From Parasediminibacterium sp051861445 (lineage in GTDB: Bacteria; Bacteroidota; Bacteroidia; Chitinophagales; Chitinophagaceae), in the NCBI GenBank assembly GCA_051861445.1, contig JBHYCS010000002.1:124001-188000 (forward strand): DNA of 64,000 nt, in the 5' to 3' direction. The notes under the pieces were generated by a model. That model was not told the DNA's origin and searched no databases. It saw nothing but the letters and a program-made list of their open reading frames with translations. Of this stretch, positions 33,926 to 43,768 are shown one piece after another. The first letter of the stretch is position 1; each line of letters opens with the position of its first letter. A program made the translations under genes and the position numbers.

Positions 33926-35110
33926 ATGAAACGATTGTGTACATTTTCTTTCACTAAACTACTTTTTGCTTTTGTTATTTTAACAAGCATTCACTGCTCT
34001 AAAAAAACAACTGTAAGTTATACACCTCCTGCTAATGGTGGCGGTGGCGGTACCAATCCAAATCCACCCGTTTGGGATGTAAATGCCTTAAGAGGTACTT
34101 GGGTAACTACGGCTGCAAGTACAGCTCTTGACAGCAGAGATAATATTAAACAAACCGTATTAAACTGTAAGGCTGCAAATATCAATCATATTTTTATGGT
34201 TGTGTATAACAATGGTAGAACCATGTATCCTAGCACTATTATGAACAATTTAATTGGCAAACCAATTTCTGAACGCTTTGCAGGAAGAGACCCTTTACAA
34301 GAAATGATAACAGAAGCACATGCTGTTGGTATTAAAGTGCATGCATGGTTTGAATATGGATTTGCTGCATCTTTTTCTGCAAGTGGTGGACCTATTGTGG
34401 CTGCAAAACCAAATTGGGCAGCTAAGGATATTAGTGGAAATTTAGTAGTAAAAAATGGTTTTGACTGGTTAAATGCTTTTGACCCAGAGGTACAAAAATT
34501 TATGATTGATTTATTTAAAGAAGTAACTGAAAAATACAATGTTGATGGGGTTCAAGGCGATGATCGTTTACCTGCTGTTCCATCATCATCTGGTTACGAT
34601 ACTTATACAGTAAACTTGTATAAATCAGAAAACGGCGGAAGCAATCCTCCTACAAATGCAATGGATGCAGGTTGGATTAGTTGGAGAGCAAAAAAACTTA
34701 CTGCGTTTTTAAAAAGACTTCGTACAGAAGTAAAAACGTTAAAGCCAAATATTCAATTTACCATGAGTCCAAGTGCTTATCCATTTGCTTTGAATGAATA
34801 TTTGCAAGATTGGCCAGCTTGGGTAGATAGTAGTTTTGTAGATGCCATTTTACCACAATGTTATAGATACGATATATCGGCTTATAATGCTACCATTGCA
34901 CAACAAAAATCATACTATAAAAATACTTCTGTTCCATTTTATCCAGGAGTATTAATAAAATCAGGAACTTATTTAGTATCAGATTTATTCTTAACCCAAA
35001 TGATTCAAACCAATAGAAGCAATGGTTTTAAAGGAGAATGTTTTTTCTTTTATGAAGGAATTAAAGATAAACCTGCATTCTTTAAAGATCAATATCCATA
35101 CATTAAATAG
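33926..35110 (+). CDS. Family 10-like glycosylhydrolase (GHL10) lipoprotein, copy 2
   Basis: This 394-residue lipoprotein (lipobox ending HC with Cys25, then SKK) has a Gly/Pro-rich linker (GGGGGTNPNPP, about 39-48) and a GHL10 barrel: RGTWVTTAAS, FMVVYNNGRTMYPS, HAWFEYGFA, YNVDGVQGDDRLPAVP and LQDWPAWVDSSFVDAILPQCYRY. It is a paralogue of the protein at 29779-30861, which is a plain secreted form, so one enzyme is probably surface- or outer-membrane-anchored and the other periplasmic. It is followed 37 bp later by the GH92 gene in the same direction. Confidence 0.9.
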   Translation: MKRLCTFSFTKLLFAFVILTSIHCSKKTTVSYTPPANGGGGGTNPNPPVWDVNALRGTWVTTAASTALDSRDNIKQTVLNCKAANINHIFMVVYNNGRTMYPSTIMNNLIGKPISERFAGRDPLQEMITEAHAVGIKVHAWFEYGFAASFSASGGPIVAAKPNWAAKDISGNLVVKNGFDWLNAFDPEVQKFMIDLFKEVTEKYNVDGVQGDDRLPAVPSSSGYDTYTVNLYKSENGGSNPPTNAMDAGWISWRAKKLTAFLKRLRTEVKTLKPNIQFTMSPSAYPFALNEYLQDWPAWVDSSFVDAILPQCYRYDISAYNATIAQQKSYYKNTSVPFYPGVLIKSGTYLVSDLFLTQMIQTNRSNGFKGECFFFYEGIKDKPAFFKDQYPYIK

Positions 35111-35146
35111 GTATTATTACTACCTTGAACAAACAAACACAATCGC

Positions 35147-37303
35147 ATGAAAAAATGCTTTTTATTAGCTGTACTATTAGTGTGCAGCTTTTTTGTTTAC
35201 AGTCAAAAACTTACTGCATTCGTAGATCCATTTTTGGGAACAGGAGGTCATGGTCATGTTTATCCTGGTGCTACCGTTCCATTTGGTATGGTTCAACTAA
35301 GCCCTGATAATGGCGTTGAAGGTTGGGATTGGTGTAGTGGTTATCATTACAGTAGTAAAACAATTGCAGGATTTAGTCATACACATTTAAGTGGAACAGG
35401 AATAGGCGATTGGTGCGATATTTCAGTATTACCACTTACAGATACCAGCCAAATACGAAACGAAAAAATTCTACTTCCGTTTAATCATCAAAATGAAAGT
35501 GCAAAACCTGGTTATTACCAAGTAAAATTAGATAATAACATAAACTGTGAACTTACAGCTTCCACAAGAAATGGCTATCATAAATATACTTTTCCCAACA
35601 AAACTGGATGGCTAAGATTTGATATGGGTTTTAGAATTAATTGGGATAAAAGTACCGATGGCATGTTGCAAATTGTAGATGATTATACAATTGTTGGTTA
35701 TCGCTTTAGTACAGGTTGGGCTAAAGGACAAAAAGTATATTTTGCTGCAAAATTTTCTGAAAAAATAGGTAGCTATATTTTTATTGACGATTCCTTACAA
35801 ACGAATAAAAAAGCAATTGGTAAACATGTAAAAGCAGCTTTGCAGTTTGCAACCTCAAACGCTTTATTCGTAAGGGTTGGAATTAGTTCTGTAAGTACAG
35901 AAAAAGCACTACAATCTTTAAATGAAACTGCAAATAAAACCTTTGAGAATGTAGTAACAACTGCAGATAATTTGTGGGAAAAAGAGTTGGAAAAAATTAA
36001 GATAAACACCGATAACAAACCACAAGCAATTCAGTTTTATTCTGCCTTATACAGAACCTGCTTAGCACCTGTTGTGCATAGTGATGAAGACGGTGCATAT
36101 CAAACACATGATGGTTTAAAAAAACAATTTACTACAGGTAAAAATAAGTACACCGTATTTTCTCAATGGGATGTTTTTAGGGCATTAAATCCTTTGTTTA
36201 CAATTACACAAACCAAGAGATTGCCTGACATGATTAACAGTATGTTGCAATTGTATAAAGACAATGGTTTATTACCTGTTTGGGATTTAAGCACTTGGGA
36301 AGCCAACACTATGACTGGCTATCATAGTGTGCCAATTATTGCCGATGCAATCTTAAAAAACATGAAGGGCTTTGATTATGAATTGGCTTATACAGCTATG
36401 CGTAAAAGTGCATTTCAGCAACAGAGAGCTACACCAGAATATATTCAGTATGGATATGTGCCACAAGATAAACATGGATGGAGTGTTACCATTACTTTAG
36501 AATATGCTTTTGACGATTGGTGTATAGCACAAGTGGCTAAGAAATTAGGAAAAACAAAAGACTATGAATTGTTTATAAAACGAGCATTGAGCTATAAACA
36601 ACTCTTTGATAGTGCAACCACTTTTATGAGAGCGAAAGATAGCAAGGGAAAATTCGTAGAACCTTTTGATCCATTGTTTTCTGAACATGGTTTTGATGGT
36701 CAATACGTAGAAGGCACAGCTTGGCAACACAGCTTTTTTGTACCACACGATGTACAAGGATTTGCAAATTTATTTGGAGGAAAAGAAAAGCTAATAGCAA
36801 AGCTAGATGCATTATTTACATCACCATCCATATTACATGGTGAAAACGTTTCAGCAGATGTTACAGGATTAATTGGTCAGTATGCTCATGGAAACGAACC
36901 TAGTCATCACATCATTTATATGTATACAATTTTAGGTGCACCTGAAAAAGCAGCTAAATGGTTAAAAGTAGTGATGGATAGTGTTTACAAAACAGGACCA
37001 GATGGATTAAGCGGAAACGATGATTGTGGACAAATGAGTGCTTGGTATATTTGGACTACTTTAGGAATGTATCCATTAAACCCTGCTTCAGGAAATTATG
37101 TTTTTGGACTACCATTTATAAATAATGCAACCATTCAATTACCCAATGGAAAAAAATTATTCATAAAAGTTGAAGGCGAAACTAAGAATGAAAAAAGGAA
37201 GCAGTTATTCGCTGCCATTTTAAATAATAAACCCATTTCTACTCAACAAATACAACACAAACAACTTTTAGAAGCTGGAACACTAATTTTAAAAGTAAAA
37301 TAA
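35147..37303 (+). CDS. GH92 family alpha-mannosidase
   Basis: This 718-residue secreted protein (signal peptide to VYSQ) has the GH92 layout: a beta-sandwich with DPFLGTGGHGHVYPGATVPF, GWDWCSGYHYSS and HTHLSGTGIGDW, then an alpha/alpha barrel with FSQWDVFRALNPLFTI and the catalytic-region motifs EGTAWQHSFFVPHD and GLSGNDDCGQMSAWYIW near the C-terminus. The family includes calcium-dependent exo-alpha-mannosidases of several linkages, and some members split mannose-phosphate links. It acts in the periplasm or outside. Pairing with a phosphodiester glycosidase in the same locus fits attack on mannosyl glycans that may be phosphodiester-linked. Confidence 0.95.
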   Translation: MKKCFLLAVLLVCSFFVYSQKLTAFVDPFLGTGGHGHVYPGATVPFGMVQLSPDNGVEGWDWCSGYHYSSKTIAGFSHTHLSGTGIGDWCDISVLPLTDTSQIRNEKILLPFNHQNESAKPGYYQVKLDNNINCELTASTRNGYHKYTFPNKTGWLRFDMGFRINWDKSTDGMLQIVDDYTIVGYRFSTGWAKGQKVYFAAKFSEKIGSYIFIDDSLQTNKKAIGKHVKAALQFATSNALFVRVGISSVSTEKALQSLNETANKTFENVVTTADNLWEKELEKIKINTDNKPQAIQFYSALYRTCLAPVVHSDEDGAYQTHDGLKKQFTTGKNKYTVFSQWDVFRALNPLFTITQTKRLPDMINSMLQLYKDNGLLPVWDLSTWEANTMTGYHSVPIIADAILKNMKGFDYELAYTAMRKSAFQQQRATPEYIQYGYVPQDKHGWSVTITLEYAFDDWCIAQVAKKLGKTKDYELFIKRALSYKQLFDSATTFMRAKDSKGKFVEPFDPLFSEHGFDGQYVEGTAWQHSFFVPHDVQGFANLFGGKEKLIAKLDALFTSPSILHGENVSADVTGLIGQYAHGNEPSHHIIYMYTILGAPEKAAKWLKVVMDSVYKTGPDGLSGNDDCGQMSAWYIWTTLGMYPLNPASGNYVFGLPFINNATIQLPNGKKLFIKVEGETKNEKRKQLFAAILNNKPISTQQIQHKQLLEAGTLILKVK

Positions 37304-37308
37304 AACAC

Positions 37309-37338
37309 AAGCCATTGATACATTTTTATCAATGGCTT
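37309..37338. terminator. Hairpin between convergent GH92 and acyltransferase genes
   Basis: AAGCCATTGATA (37309-37320) and TATCAATGGCTT (37327-37338) form a 12-bp perfect stem with a 6-nt loop. There is no strong T-run on either side, so termination would be intrinsic only in part. Confidence 0.6.
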
Positions 37339-37359
37339 ATATAAAATATTTATTGCAGT

Positions 37360-38778
37360 TTATGTACGCCAAAACCATTTCTTTTTTGTAAAAAATATGG
37401 TTATTAAAGATACTAAAACAGTAAAGATTACTCCTTTCAAAAAGCCAGCAAAGGCATTTTCATTTAATAGATTAAAATAGCCTTGTAAACCAGTTATGTT
37501 TAATAATGGAGTAAGTAATAAACTGCCTGTAACATAAGCTACCATTGGATTTTGACCATTCATTGAGAAAAAATGTATTATTCTATTATTGCTAGATAGT
37601 TGGATAATTAATTTAAGAGAAATGGTTAATAAAAATGCGAGTCCACTTGTAACAAAATAATAGCTGTACGTTGAGTTATCTTTTCGAATGCCTCCTTCGT
37701 ATGATTCAAAAAACAACCCTAAAAACAATAAATATATTCCCACTTTTATGGGAATTAAATACATATTTTTTTGCTCTGCTTTCTCCATACTTAATAACAT
37801 TATAATTGCAAAAGAAATAAGCACTGATGCAATAAAGTTTACAAACAAATACCGTGTATATAATCCAATTAAGTTAGTAAGAATTAGCAAGAAAATGAGT
37901 AGTATTATTATAATTGAATGCTTAAATTTTTGATGCATTTCATCATTTTCTTTTTGGTTTATTTTCATTAACATTTCACCTGCAAACATGCCAGGTATTA
38001 CAATAAATAAATACTTCAAAAAATAAAATTGATATAGCCAATCAAACTTTAAACTTCCTATTTCAGAGAAAGAATAAATGGCTTTAACCCAAGAAAAATG
38101 CGTTTCCTTCGATGATAGAAAAAAGGCCATAATAATTGGTAAAATAGCTACTCGATGCCATGGTTTATCAGCAGTAAAACCATAAATAATAATTCCGAAC
38201 AAAGCCATATTTGCCAGCACCATTAAAATAATATCACTCTTGTAAAAATTAAATCCTAAACCAGATTTAAAAGGCAATACAAACAATAAACCAATAGCAA
38301 TTAAATAGGAAAAATATTTACTATAAAACAATATTTTAGATTGACTAAAGCTAACAGTGTACAATTGAAAAAATAACAATAAAAAGGCTAGTAGAGAAAG
38401 CAAATAAGTTGGAATATTTGGAGTTGAGCTAATTGACCAAGGTTTTAAATGTTGTGTAAAGAGGGCAAAATAGGCTAATAATAAAAATCTTTTACAAGCA
38501 ATTTTTATAAAAAACAACGGGGATGAATTTTGGTGAATTTTATGTTTCAAAGCCAAAGGAATTGAAGCCCCCATTGCAAATAAAAAGAAAGGAAAAACCA
38601 AATCAACCCAAGTTATCCCAAAAATTGTTGGGTTAAATTGATGCAAAGGTGGTGGTACTTGTGCATGATACATCCATGCAGGTAAAACACCGTTAAAAGC
38701 AATGCTTCCAGACAAAACCATTCCCAAAATAGCAACACCTCTTAAAGCATCTATGCTTGTATCTCTTTGCTTTATCAT
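37360..38778 (-). CDS. NagX-like membrane acyltransferase (DUF5009 / HGSNAT-like)
   Basis: This 472-residue protein has about twelve hydrophobic segments. RDTSIDALRGVAILGMVLSGSIAF is at the N-terminus, then FPFFLFAMGASIPLAL, and FSMNGQNPMVAYVTGSLLL near the C-terminus. These are blocks of NagX / heparan-alpha-glucosaminide N-acetyltransferase-like proteins. Such proteins accompany N-acetylglucosamine utilisation genes and may acetylate amino sugars across the membrane or transport them. It follows the SusD operon's terminator on the same strand (38792-38819) and so is expressed separately or by read-through. Confidence 0.85.
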   Translation of the reverse strand: MIKQRDTSIDALRGVAILGMVLSGSIAFNGVLPAWMYHAQVPPPLHQFNPTIFGITWVDLVFPFFLFAMGASIPLALKHKIHQNSSPLFFIKIACKRFLLLAYFALFTQHLKPWSISSTPNIPTYLLSLLAFLLLFFQLYTVSFSQSKILFYSKYFSYLIAIGLLFVLPFKSGLGFNFYKSDIILMVLANMALFGIIIYGFTADKPWHRVAILPIIMAFFLSSKETHFSWVKAIYSFSEIGSLKFDWLYQFYFLKYLFIVIPGMFAGEMLMKINQKENDEMHQKFKHSIIIILLIFLLILTNLIGLYTRYLFVNFIASVLISFAIIMLLSMEKAEQKNMYLIPIKVGIYLLFLGLFFESYEGGIRKDNSTYSYYFVTSGLAFLLTISLKLIIQLSSNNRIIHFFSMNGQNPMVAYVTGSLLLTPLLNITGLQGYFNLLNENAFAGFLKGVIFTVLVSLITIFFTKKKWFWRT

Positions 38779-38791
38779 AAACTTAATTTAA

Positions 38792-38819
38792 AAAAGGCAG
38801 CGAAAATTCGCTGCCTTTT
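38792..38819 (-). terminator. Terminator of the susCD operon
   Basis: AAAAGGCAGCGA (38792-38803) and TCGCTGCCTTTT (38808-38819) form a 12-bp perfect stem with a 4-nt loop. On the minus strand a run of six T follows the stem, directly after the susD gene. Confidence 0.9.
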
Positions 38820-38840
38820 GAGATAAAAAATTTATAAAAA

Positions 38841-40622
38841 TTACCAATTATCATTTTGGGTTAAACTACGATTAGATCGATCAATATCTACTTGAGGAAT
38901 TGGACACAAAATATGTTGATTTGCATTAAAAATACGCAGCTCACGTTTTAAACGTAATGCATCAGCATTTGGCCAAGAAATAGGTACAAGTAATACAGGA
39001 TCGAAAGTTGGCGGAGGTGCTGGCACAGTAAATTGCAGACCTACTCCTGGAACTAATTGCATTCTACAACTAGGTTGGCCATAAATTTGAACTGCCATTA
39101 CTTTAGCTGCATAAGCACCGTCATCCCATCTACGCATATCTGCAAGATGTAAACCTTCGTTTGCTAGCTCAACAGTTTTTTCTCTACGAACTAACTGCTT
39201 CATTGCATTAGCATTTGACAAAACTGCTGCTGAAACATTTGGCATACCTGCTCTTGTTCTAACACGGTTTACAATTGTTGCCACTTCTACTGCTGGTGAA
39301 CCATTCTCTAGTTTAGCTTCTGCATTTAATAATAATATTTCTGCATATCTCATATATACCCAACCAACTCTATAGGTATTACCTGCAGTACCATTTATAT
39401 CTCTATCTTGACAATATTTTTTCCAAAGATTACCGCCACCATTTTGTCTTGGACCAAAAGGATTAGCACTATCTTGATTAGCAACTGTAGAAAAAATAAT
39501 TTGTCTTGTTGTTGGGTTAAATTGTGTTTGTAAACGATCAAAGAAATTAAATACAATACTTGTTTGACCTTGCACTATACTTGTATCTCCTGGTACAATT
39601 ACTGTTTGTGCCATTCTTGGATCTCTATTCTGATTGGGTTGAGCAGGGTTGTATAAAGGAGATTGTGCAATATTTAATCCGTCTCTACACTCAAATAAAT
39701 CTACTAAAAATTGAGTAGGAAAGTGGCTTGATTGAGCACCTTGATTTCTTGAACCCTGAACCAATTGTAAGTAGTTAAATGAGCCAGCATCGGCATCTCC
39801 AAATGGATAATAAAACATAATTTCATTACCAGCATTTGTTTCTTGACCAGCTTTTCTAAATAGATTCTGAAACACAGGATTTAATCCATAAACATTTGCA
39901 TTGATAATTTCATCAGTTAAAGAAATTACAGTAGAATAACGTTTATCTAACATAGCTAAACGAGCAGCTGTTCCTAAAGCAACACCTCTACTTACTCTAC
40001 CTCTTTGTGCTGGTGTCCAAGGTAATGCAGCAGCTATATCTCTCATTTCTGCAACTAAAAAATCAATGATTACTTTTTTTGAAGTTCTTTTAGGTGCTAA
40101 TAATTCTGCATTGTCTAGAGGAGCAGTATAAAACGGAACATCACCATATAAAGCAATTAAATGCCAGTAAGCCAATGCCCTTAATATTTTTGCTTCAGCT
40201 TGTACACGATTATAATCTGCAGTTGACATTGCAGACTGTGCTTTTTGCATAAAAAACAGTAAATTATTAGCCCTTTGAACAGTGATGTAAAAGGCTCCCC
40301 ACAACTCTTGTACTGTACCATTAGTAGCATTATAGGCTCCACTACCTATTGTTCCATTTAAACCACGTTCTAAACCAATTTCTGTATATAAATCTAATTT
40401 AGAATAGTATGGTGTTGGATTATTATATCCAGGACTAACTGTTCTAGCTCCAAAAGCATTATATACACCTGTAAGTGCTTGTTCTACTTCATTTGCATTT
40501 GAATAAAATGCTTCTGATGTAATGGTATCTAGTGGTGTACGATCTAAATATTTTTTACATGAACCAATACCTAAAGTGGTAATTAGCAGTAAGATGAATG
40601 TATACTTATTTATTTGTTTCAT
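38841..40622 (-). CDS. SusD/RagB-family nutrient-binding lipoprotein
   Basis: This 593-residue lipoprotein (lipobox GIGSC, Cys22) has SusD features. KYLDRTPLDTITSEAFYSNANEVEQALTGVYNAF is at the N-terminus, then TPR-like helices with AEAKILRALAYWHLIALYGDVPF (about 141-163), and WVYMRYAEILLLNAEAKLENG and LVRREKTVELANEGLHLADMRRW in the C-terminal region. It binds glycan at the cell surface and lids the SusC partner encoded directly upstream (49 bp). It is the last gene of the operon, followed by a strong terminator. The ligand is unknown; by context it is a mannose- or amino-sugar glycan. Confidence 0.96.
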   Translation of the reverse strand: MKQINKYTFILLLITTLGIGSCKKYLDRTPLDTITSEAFYSNANEVEQALTGVYNAFGARTVSPGYNNPTPYYSKLDLYTEIGLERGLNGTIGSGAYNATNGTVQELWGAFYITVQRANNLLFFMQKAQSAMSTADYNRVQAEAKILRALAYWHLIALYGDVPFYTAPLDNAELLAPKRTSKKVIIDFLVAEMRDIAAALPWTPAQRGRVSRGVALGTAARLAMLDKRYSTVISLTDEIINANVYGLNPVFQNLFRKAGQETNAGNEIMFYYPFGDADAGSFNYLQLVQGSRNQGAQSSHFPTQFLVDLFECRDGLNIAQSPLYNPAQPNQNRDPRMAQTVIVPGDTSIVQGQTSIVFNFFDRLQTQFNPTTRQIIFSTVANQDSANPFGPRQNGGGNLWKKYCQDRDINGTAGNTYRVGWVYMRYAEILLLNAEAKLENGSPAVEVATIVNRVRTRAGMPNVSAAVLSNANAMKQLVRREKTVELANEGLHLADMRRWDDGAYAAKVMAVQIYGQPSCRMQLVPGVGLQFTVPAPPPTFDPVLLVPISWPNADALRLKRELRIFNANQHILCPIPQVDIDRSNRSLTQNDNW

Positions 40623-40671
40623 TTATAGTATTTTTTGTCAGATTAGTGAATGAATAAAAGCATTTTAATTT

Positions 40672-43600
40672 TTAAAACTTAATATTAAATCCTACGGTTG
40701 CTGTACGCATAATAGGATAAAATGCTCCATTTTGGTTACTAATTTCTGGGTCGAAGCCTGGCTCATAATCTGAGATTGTGAACGGATTAACAACACTTAC
40801 ATAAACTCTAAATTGTTGCAATTTGGCTTTATCCATTAATTTTTTAGACAATGAATAACCAAGCGTTATATGCTTTACACGTAAAAACGCTCCATTTCTC
40901 AACCAAAAATCTGATCCTACATAGTTTCCATTTCCACCTGTGTACAATCTTGGGTATTTTCCATTTGGATTCGTTGGAGTCCATCTATCTAACATAGAAA
41001 CAAATCCACTTGAAATCCAGTTTGGTGCATTAAATGGTTCTACACCTATTCCACTGATATAGTTATCTCTTTTGCCAACTCCATAAATAAATATGTTTAA
41101 ATCGAAGTTTTTATAACCAAGATTTATATCAGTGCTGTATTCATATCTAGGAAAATTATTCCCCATTAATACTCTATCGTCTGCATTAATTACTCCGTCT
41201 TTATTCATATCTACATACTTAATATCGCCTGCACCTGTTGGTCTTGTGCCATTTGTAGGTACACTGAAATTATCTCCTACTTGATATAATCCATTGGTTT
41301 TATACAATAAATATGAGTTAATAGGGAAACCAGCTTCAGCAATTAAACCAGCACTTGTAGTAATTCTTTGATTGTTTGTAAATAAAACTTTATTGGTAAC
41401 GTCAGATAAATTTGCTGTTATTGAATAGCGAAAATTGCGGTATGTTTCTTTATAAGTAGCAGAAAATTCCCATCCTTTATTCACCATTTCACCAGCATTA
41501 ATTGGTACTACAGATTGTGCATTTGTATAGCCTGCTAATAATGGTAAAGGATTATCAATAATCATATCCTTTACATTTTTTTCATAATAATCAAATGTAA
41601 TATTCAACTTGTTTTTTAGCAATCCAATATCAACACCTATATTTTTTTGGGTTGAAGTTTCCCATGAAAGGTTTAAACTTGGTACATTGTTTAAAGAAAA
41701 ACCTCTTGTAAGAATATTGTTAAAATAGTTAGCAGTTCCAGGATTTAAAGCGGCAACGAATGTGTAGTTACCTCTTCCAACTTCTTGATTACCTAAACTA
41801 CCATACGATAATCTTAATTTAGCGAAACTGATTGATTTAATCGATTCAAAAAAAGCCTCTTTACTAATTACCCAACCAGCAGAAAAGCCAGAAAACCAAC
41901 CATTTTGTTTTTTATACAATTGGCTAAATCTTGACGAACCATCCCATCTACCACTAAATTCGAAAATATACTTATCTCTATAATCATAATTCAATCTACC
42001 AAATACACCTGCATTAGAATTATCTGTTCCACCTCCACTTACTTGTGGTTGTGCAGATGAAGTTCCTAAATTCAAATAAGGTCTATCAAAATATTGCCAT
42101 CCAAAACGAGTAGCACTAGATGTTTCTGTTGTATTATCTAAAGCTTGGAAACCAACTTGTGTTTTAAATTTATGTTCTCTAGCAATATCAAAATTATAAG
42201 ACAAAGACGCATAATATTGATTTGAGTTAAATCTATTGGTAGCATAGCCAATAGAAGAATCGATACCACCTGCTAATGGATTAGATGGGCTTGGCAATAA
42301 AGTACCTGTTGCTAAATTGGGTACATATACTTCGTAAGGTCTACTACCGCTAATAGTTCTTGAATTCGCAGTTCGATTATTATAAGCCACTTCTACAAAT
42401 AGATTTTTTATTACCTCTGCTTTTAAAGCAAAACGCATTGAAAGGGTTGGTGTTTCGGTTTCAGTTGTGCCACTCATTTCGGCTAATCCAATTGGATTAA
42501 TGGCATTACTTTGTCCTGCATCACCATATTTGCCATCTTCAAATTTTCCAGGAAATTGGCGTGCCATTGATATAGCTCTTTGGATAATAGTTGAAGGTGC
42601 TGCACCTGTAGGTACTAAATTATTTGCTCTAGTATAAAATAGGTCTGTTGTAAACTTTATTTTATTAGTAATATTTACATCACCATTTAAACGTAAATCA
42701 AATTTTGTAAACCTATTGTTAACAATTAAGCCTTGTTGGCTTAAATAAGTTCCTGAAGCTAAAAAAGATGATTTTTCTGAACCACCACTTACAATTACGT
42801 TATGATTCTGAAGCAATCCATTATTCTGAAAAATTAAACGTTGCCAATCAGTGTTAAATACTGAAAAATTATCAGGAGCAGTATTTCTATATAAATCAAT
42901 TTGTGTTTGAGGAAACAAAGGTGCTTGACCAGCATTGGTTAATGCCTCATTCATTAATAACATGTTATCTACAGAAGACAATGTTTTAGGCATATTTGTA
43001 GGATCTTGCTGACTAATAAAGCTATTGAATGCTAGAGAAGTTTTACCATTTACACCTCTTTTAGTTTTTACTAAAATAACACCATTTGTTGCACGTACAC
43101 CATAAACAGCAGTTGATGCAGCATCTTTTAATACAGAGATACTTTCAATTATGTTCGGATCTACATCATTTAAACTAACGCCTTCTACACCATCTACAAT
43201 TATTAATGGAGCACTACTAGCATTAATAGAACCTACGCCTCTAATATTCAACTGACCGCCATCTGCACCAGGTTGTCCTGATCCTTGTCTTACTGTTAAG
43301 CCTGCAACAAAACCTTGTAAAGCCATACTTGCATTTGAACTTGGTCTTGCAATTAATTGTTCACCTTTAACAGTTGCAACAGCAGCTGTAATTTTACTTC
43401 GCTTTTGAGTACCATAACCCACCACTACTACATCTTGTAAATTGCTACCAGTTACTGCAGTAAGCTTTATAGTTGCATCATTTGTTGCTTTTGTGGTTAT
43501 AGTGGCATAGCCTAGATAAGAAAATTCTATTGTTTCTCCATCTTTAACGTTGAGTGTAAACGAACCATCTACATTGGTACTTGTACCTTTCTTTGTTGCT

Positions 43601-43743
43601 TTTACAATTACTGTAACGCCTGCAAGTGGCTCATTTGTAGCAGCATCTACTACCTTTCCAGATAGCTTTGCCGTTTGTGCTAGCAACTGCTCTACGCAAA
43701 AAAAGCAGGCTAATAAAAGAAATACCCATTTTGTTTTTTTCAT
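40672..43743 (-). CDS. SusC/RagA-family TonB-linked outer membrane transporter
   Basis: This 1023-residue protein has a signal peptide (ending LLAQ), a carboxypeptidase-regulatory-like domain (LSGKVVDAATNEPLAGVTVIV, about 27-100), then the TonB box and plug (VVVVGYGTQKRSKITAAV at about 104-121; ISVLKDAASTAVYGVRATNGVILVKTKRG) and a 22-strand barrel with the SusC C-terminal pattern ending TATVGFNIKF. It forms the transport pore for the glycan bound by SusD. It lies 25 bp after the FAD-dependent oxidoreductase gene in one minus-strand operon that begins with the AGE epimerase. Confidence 0.97.
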   Translation of the reverse strand: MKKTKWVFLLLACFFCVEQLLAQTAKLSGKVVDAATNEPLAGVTVIVKATKKGTSTNVDGSFTLNVKDGETIEFSYLGYATITTKATNDATIKLTAVTGSNLQDVVVVGYGTQKRSKITAAVATVKGEQLIARPSSNASMALQGFVAGLTVRQGSGQPGADGGQLNIRGVGSINASSAPLIIVDGVEGVSLNDVDPNIIESISVLKDAASTAVYGVRATNGVILVKTKRGVNGKTSLAFNSFISQQDPTNMPKTLSSVDNMLLMNEALTNAGQAPLFPQTQIDLYRNTAPDNFSVFNTDWQRLIFQNNGLLQNHNVIVSGGSEKSSFLASGTYLSQQGLIVNNRFTKFDLRLNGDVNITNKIKFTTDLFYTRANNLVPTGAAPSTIIQRAISMARQFPGKFEDGKYGDAGQSNAINPIGLAEMSGTTETETPTLSMRFALKAEVIKNLFVEVAYNNRTANSRTISGSRPYEVYVPNLATGTLLPSPSNPLAGGIDSSIGYATNRFNSNQYYASLSYNFDIAREHKFKTQVGFQALDNTTETSSATRFGWQYFDRPYLNLGTSSAQPQVSGGGTDNSNAGVFGRLNYDYRDKYIFEFSGRWDGSSRFSQLYKKQNGWFSGFSAGWVISKEAFFESIKSISFAKLRLSYGSLGNQEVGRGNYTFVAALNPGTANYFNNILTRGFSLNNVPSLNLSWETSTQKNIGVDIGLLKNKLNITFDYYEKNVKDMIIDNPLPLLAGYTNAQSVVPINAGEMVNKGWEFSATYKETYRNFRYSITANLSDVTNKVLFTNNQRITTSAGLIAEAGFPINSYLLYKTNGLYQVGDNFSVPTNGTRPTGAGDIKYVDMNKDGVINADDRVLMGNNFPRYEYSTDINLGYKNFDLNIFIYGVGKRDNYISGIGVEPFNAPNWISSGFVSMLDRWTPTNPNGKYPRLYTGGNGNYVGSDFWLRNGAFLRVKHITLGYSLSKKLMDKAKLQQFRVYVSVVNPFTISDYEPGFDPEISNQNGAFYPIMRTATVGFNIKF

Positions 43744-43768
43744 ACGTCAAGTTTTGTTTTAGTGTTTG

